Assembly: GCA_002432795.1 (NCBI GenBank)
Contig: DJGU01000099.1
Location: 20,815-26,806, forward strand
DNA length: 5,992 nt
Source of the DNA: Anaerolineaceae bacterium UBA5838
Lineage (GTDB): Bacteria > Chloroflexota > Anaerolineae > Anaerolineales > Anaerolineaceae
Reading direction: 5' to 3'
Made by a program: the position numbers and the translations under genes. This document shows, piece by piece, positions 4,517-5,992 of this stretch; the stretch's first letter is position 1; the number at the start of each line of letters is the position of its first letter. The notes beneath the pieces were generated by a model. That model was not told the DNA's origin. It did not search any database and saw nothing but the letters and a program-made list of their open reading frames with translations.

Positions 4517-5392
4517 CTACAAATCAACCCCAAAAGCCGCCCTCACCACCAAACCAACCCCAAAGGATAGCATTGCCACACCCATGCTGATCACGAACAT
4601 CTCGAGGAAGCGCTTTTTGAAAGACAAGTCTTTTGCCACAGATATGTAAAAATTGAAGCCAAAGATGATCAAGACTGCGATGATCAAAGTCACACCAAGA
4701 CTAATGTAGATACCCTTATCATGCTGTGGTATTAAGAGATAAGGCAGGATCAGCAAAATTACGGTAACTATGTAGGCAAGACCAGTATAAAGCGCTGATC
4801 GCACAGCCTTGGGATTGTTATCTGCCTGAGCCGAAAGATATTCGGAAGCCGCCATGGAAAAAGAAGCTGCAATCCCGGTTACCAAACCACTGATCACAAC
4901 CAGTCTGCCAGTCTGCAGTGCAAGCGTTAACCCTGCCAGGGTACCGGTCAGTTCAACCAATGCATCGTTAAGACCCAATACGATGGAACCCATGTAAGAC
5001 AGGAAGTCTTCCTGGATCATCCCGGCCAGTGAAATTTCGTGTTCTTCCTCATCCTTTCCGAGTTGAGCTGCTCCGGGCACCACCGAATCAAATTCCGCAT
5101 ATTCGGAAGCGCCTGCGGCCTCGTCTTTTTCGAGCAGTTTTATCGTGAAAGTTATTCCCAAAACGCGTGCCATCAAAACTGAAAAAAACACTTTAAATTG
5201 ATTCGGCTTTACGTCTGTTTTACTGATCTTTTTCCAAAACTGATAATGGCGCATTTCAGTGGCTGACATTTCATGGAGAATCTTGGAATTGTGGGGATCT
5301 TTGATCAGACTGGCCAGTTTGCCATAAATCACATAACCGGTTTTTTCATCTTTTTGAAATTTGATCACTCTCTTTAATTGCTCTTCGTTCAT
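4517..5392 (-). CDS. Ferritin-like/VIT1-CCC1 fusion metal transporter
   Basis: This membrane protein joins a cytosolic diiron ferritin-like domain (about 1-125) to a VIT1/CCC1 transporter domain (about 130-291). Candidate diiron ligands are E16, E46 and H49 (EMRH), E88 or E91, and E115 with H118 (EEEH). The transporter part has the family landmarks GLNDALVELTGTLAGL (140-155) and SMAASEYLSAQ (179-189), then about three more hydrophobic segments (206-222, 230-250, 266-284), giving roughly five helices. Relatives move Fe2+ or Mn2+ out of the cytosol, with the ferritin-like domain binding or sensing iron; that function is inferred from family. The length of 291 aa is normal for such fusions. ATG 5392 has a strong AAGGAG 7 nt upstream. 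It appears monocistronic. Confidence 0.88.
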   Translation of the reverse strand: MNEEQLKRVIKFQKDEKTGYVIYGKLASLIKDPHNSKILHEMSATEMRHYQFWKKISKTDVKPNQFKVFFSVLMARVLGITFTIKLLEKDEAAGASEYAEFDSVVPGAAQLGKDEEEHEISLAGMIQEDFLSYMGSIVLGLNDALVELTGTLAGLTLALQTGRLVVISGLVTGIAASFSMAASEYLSAQADNNPKAVRSALYTGLAYIVTVILLILPYLLIPQHDKGIYISLGVTLIIAVLIIFGFNFYISVAKDLSFKKRFLEMFVISMGVAMLSFGVGLVVRAAFGVDL

Positions 5393-5399
5393 TGAAGCA

Positions 5400-5405
5400 C
5401 TCCTT
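5400..5405 (-). promoter_or_regulatory. Shine-Dalgarno of the metal transporter gene
   Basis: AAGGAG on the minus strand lies 7 nt before ATG 5392 and fixes the start. Confidence 0.8.
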
Positions 5406-5483
5406 ATGGATTCTTATATTCAATCTCTGATAGATTTTGCCTATCTTCTTACCCTGGAAGCCAGTTGTGGCTGATCTTTTGTA

Positions 5484-5492
5484 ATTGTAGCA
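5484..5492 (-). promoter_or_regulatory. Possible extended -10 promoter of the transporter gene
   Basis: TG-C-TACAAT on the minus strand (5492-5484) is an extended -10 match without a clear -35. It would give a leader of about 85 nt. No recognisable iron-responsive operator was found in the leader. Confidence 0.35.
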
Positions 5493-5523
5493 TTCTTCTT
5501 GATCGCGCCTCATTTTTTGCGTT

Positions 5524-5691
5524 CAATTTGGCGAAGGCAAGCAAGGGCATGGCTTGGGACGTTGCCGCTATCCTGGCAAAGTGAAGTTTGCGGTGCAGGC
5601 CTTCTTCACCGCGATGGCACTCAATTTTAAACGATTGGTCAAACTCCTGACGGGGGTCGGCTTCAAGGCGCAACCCGCTTCAGCCGCTTAA
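5524..5691 (+). pseudogene. C-terminal remnant of a DDE transposase (IS1182-like)
   Basis: The plus-strand frame ending at TAA 5689-5691 reads QFGEGKQGHGLGRCRYPGKV followed by KFAVQAFFTAMALNFKRLVK. This is the pattern at the C-terminus of IS1182-type and related DDE transposases: an E-x-K-x-x-HGL-x-R-R element, a basic turn, then a helix with TAMALNFKRLVKLL. The frame is closed upstream by TGA at 5500-5502 and no start or earlier catalytic motifs remain in the window, so only about 55 residues survive. The minus strand is also open here but yields no plausible protein. The assignment to IS1182 rather than another DDE family is tentative. Confidence 0.65.
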
Positions 5692-5893
5692 CCCAGGGTT
5701 TATTGTCGGTAGTGGTCAAAAGGAAGATAAAAAGAACCAAAATAAGGTGAATTGTGAACAGCCCTGAGGCATGATTGCCCCTGTTTTCGATGAAATTCCA
5801 GCTTATGAGCAGGTATTTTCACCTAATCTCCTCTTTTTTCAACACCCTCGATATTTTATTAGTTTGACAAACCAGCGAGACAGCACACATCTG
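5692..5893. other. AT-rich non-coding region after the transposase remnant
   Basis: I see no gene here. A TTGACA at 5864-5869 has no matching -10 at 16-18 bp. The region may include the decayed 3' end of the insertion sequence. Confidence 0.4.
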
Positions 5894-5968
5894 AGTTTCT
5901 CATTTTTCGATATTTTTTGAATATTCTTTCGTTGGGGAGCTGTTTTCAGGGAACTAAAATGAGAAACT
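5894..5968. repeat. 13-bp perfect inverted repeat, 49-bp spacer
   Basis: AGTTTCTCATTTT (5894-5906) is the exact reverse complement of AAAATGAGAAACT (5956-5968). The spacing is long for a terminator and would suit transposon ends or two binding sites. The right arm contains ATG 5959-5961, preceded by AGGGA at 6-nt spacing, which could open a reading frame (MRNFGGFQFKL) continuing past the window. Confidence 0.6.
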
Positions 5969-5992
5969 TCGGAGGCTTTCAGTTTAAATTGC

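Noticed and set aside
4379..4570. Plus-strand open frame of 63 codons from TTG
   Set aside because: It starts from a TTG with no ribosome binding site, runs into the opposite-strand transporter gene and shows no family motif.
5449..5673. Minus-strand open frame of 74 codons
   Set aside because: The plus strand of the same stretch encodes a transposase C-terminus, so this frame is its shadow.
5864..5892. Promoter based on TTGACA at 5864
   Set aside because: No -10-like hexamer occurs 16 to 18 bp downstream (candidates CACATC, ACATCT and CATCTG do not match).

Overview
The window looks like chromosomal accessory DNA from a free-living bacterium. Dispersed GTAG-headed palindromes, a REP-associated transposase, tRNA genes without encoded CCA and a ferritin-like/VIT1 fusion transporter would suit a Chloroflexota (Anaerolineae-like) genome. 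That placement is a weak inference; no marker gene settles it.

Layout. (1) 1-661: the 5' part of a minus-strand RAYT-type (REP-associated tyrosine) transposase gene running off the left edge, plus a cluster of short palindromes inside and upstream of it. Two 90-bp palindrome-bearing units lie inside the transposase reading frame as 30-residue repeats. (2) 662-1117: sparse DNA with a possible two-helix membrane microprotein (780-938) and an unassigned short open frame (956-1090). (3) 1118-2196: an AT-rich two-gene cassette on the minus strand, a Panacea-domain (SocA/DUF4065-like) antitoxin followed with an 11-nt overlap by a 131-aa putative toxin, with its own promoter and a candidate operator. 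(4) 2221-3834: a minus-strand beta-class DNA methyltransferase fused to a C-terminal Mrr-like nuclease domain. Its central, presumably target-recognition, part is much more AT-rich than its flanks. (5) 3935-4344: a broken tRNA-Cys copy, an intact tRNA-Cys(GCA), a terminator-like hairpin, tRNA-Gly(GCC) and a strong tRNA promoter, all on the minus strand. (6) 4517-5392: a ferritin-like/VIT1-CCC1 membrane protein, probably an iron or manganese exporter. (7) 5524-5992: the C-terminal remnant of a transposase on the plus strand, then non-coding DNA with a 13-bp inverted repeat at the right edge.

How it fits together. Regions 3 and 4 are mobile or defence-type cargo lying directly downstream of tRNA-Cys, whose 3' portion is duplicated, so this resembles a tRNA-associated integration hotspot. 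The toxin-antitoxin pair and the methyltransferase-nuclease would both favour retention of the island and defence against foreign DNA. The tRNAs and the metal transporter look like resident genes, and transposon remnants mark both ends of the window. The most unusual item is the transposase whose own coding sequence contains, in frame, the kind of palindromes such enzymes are known to recognise.
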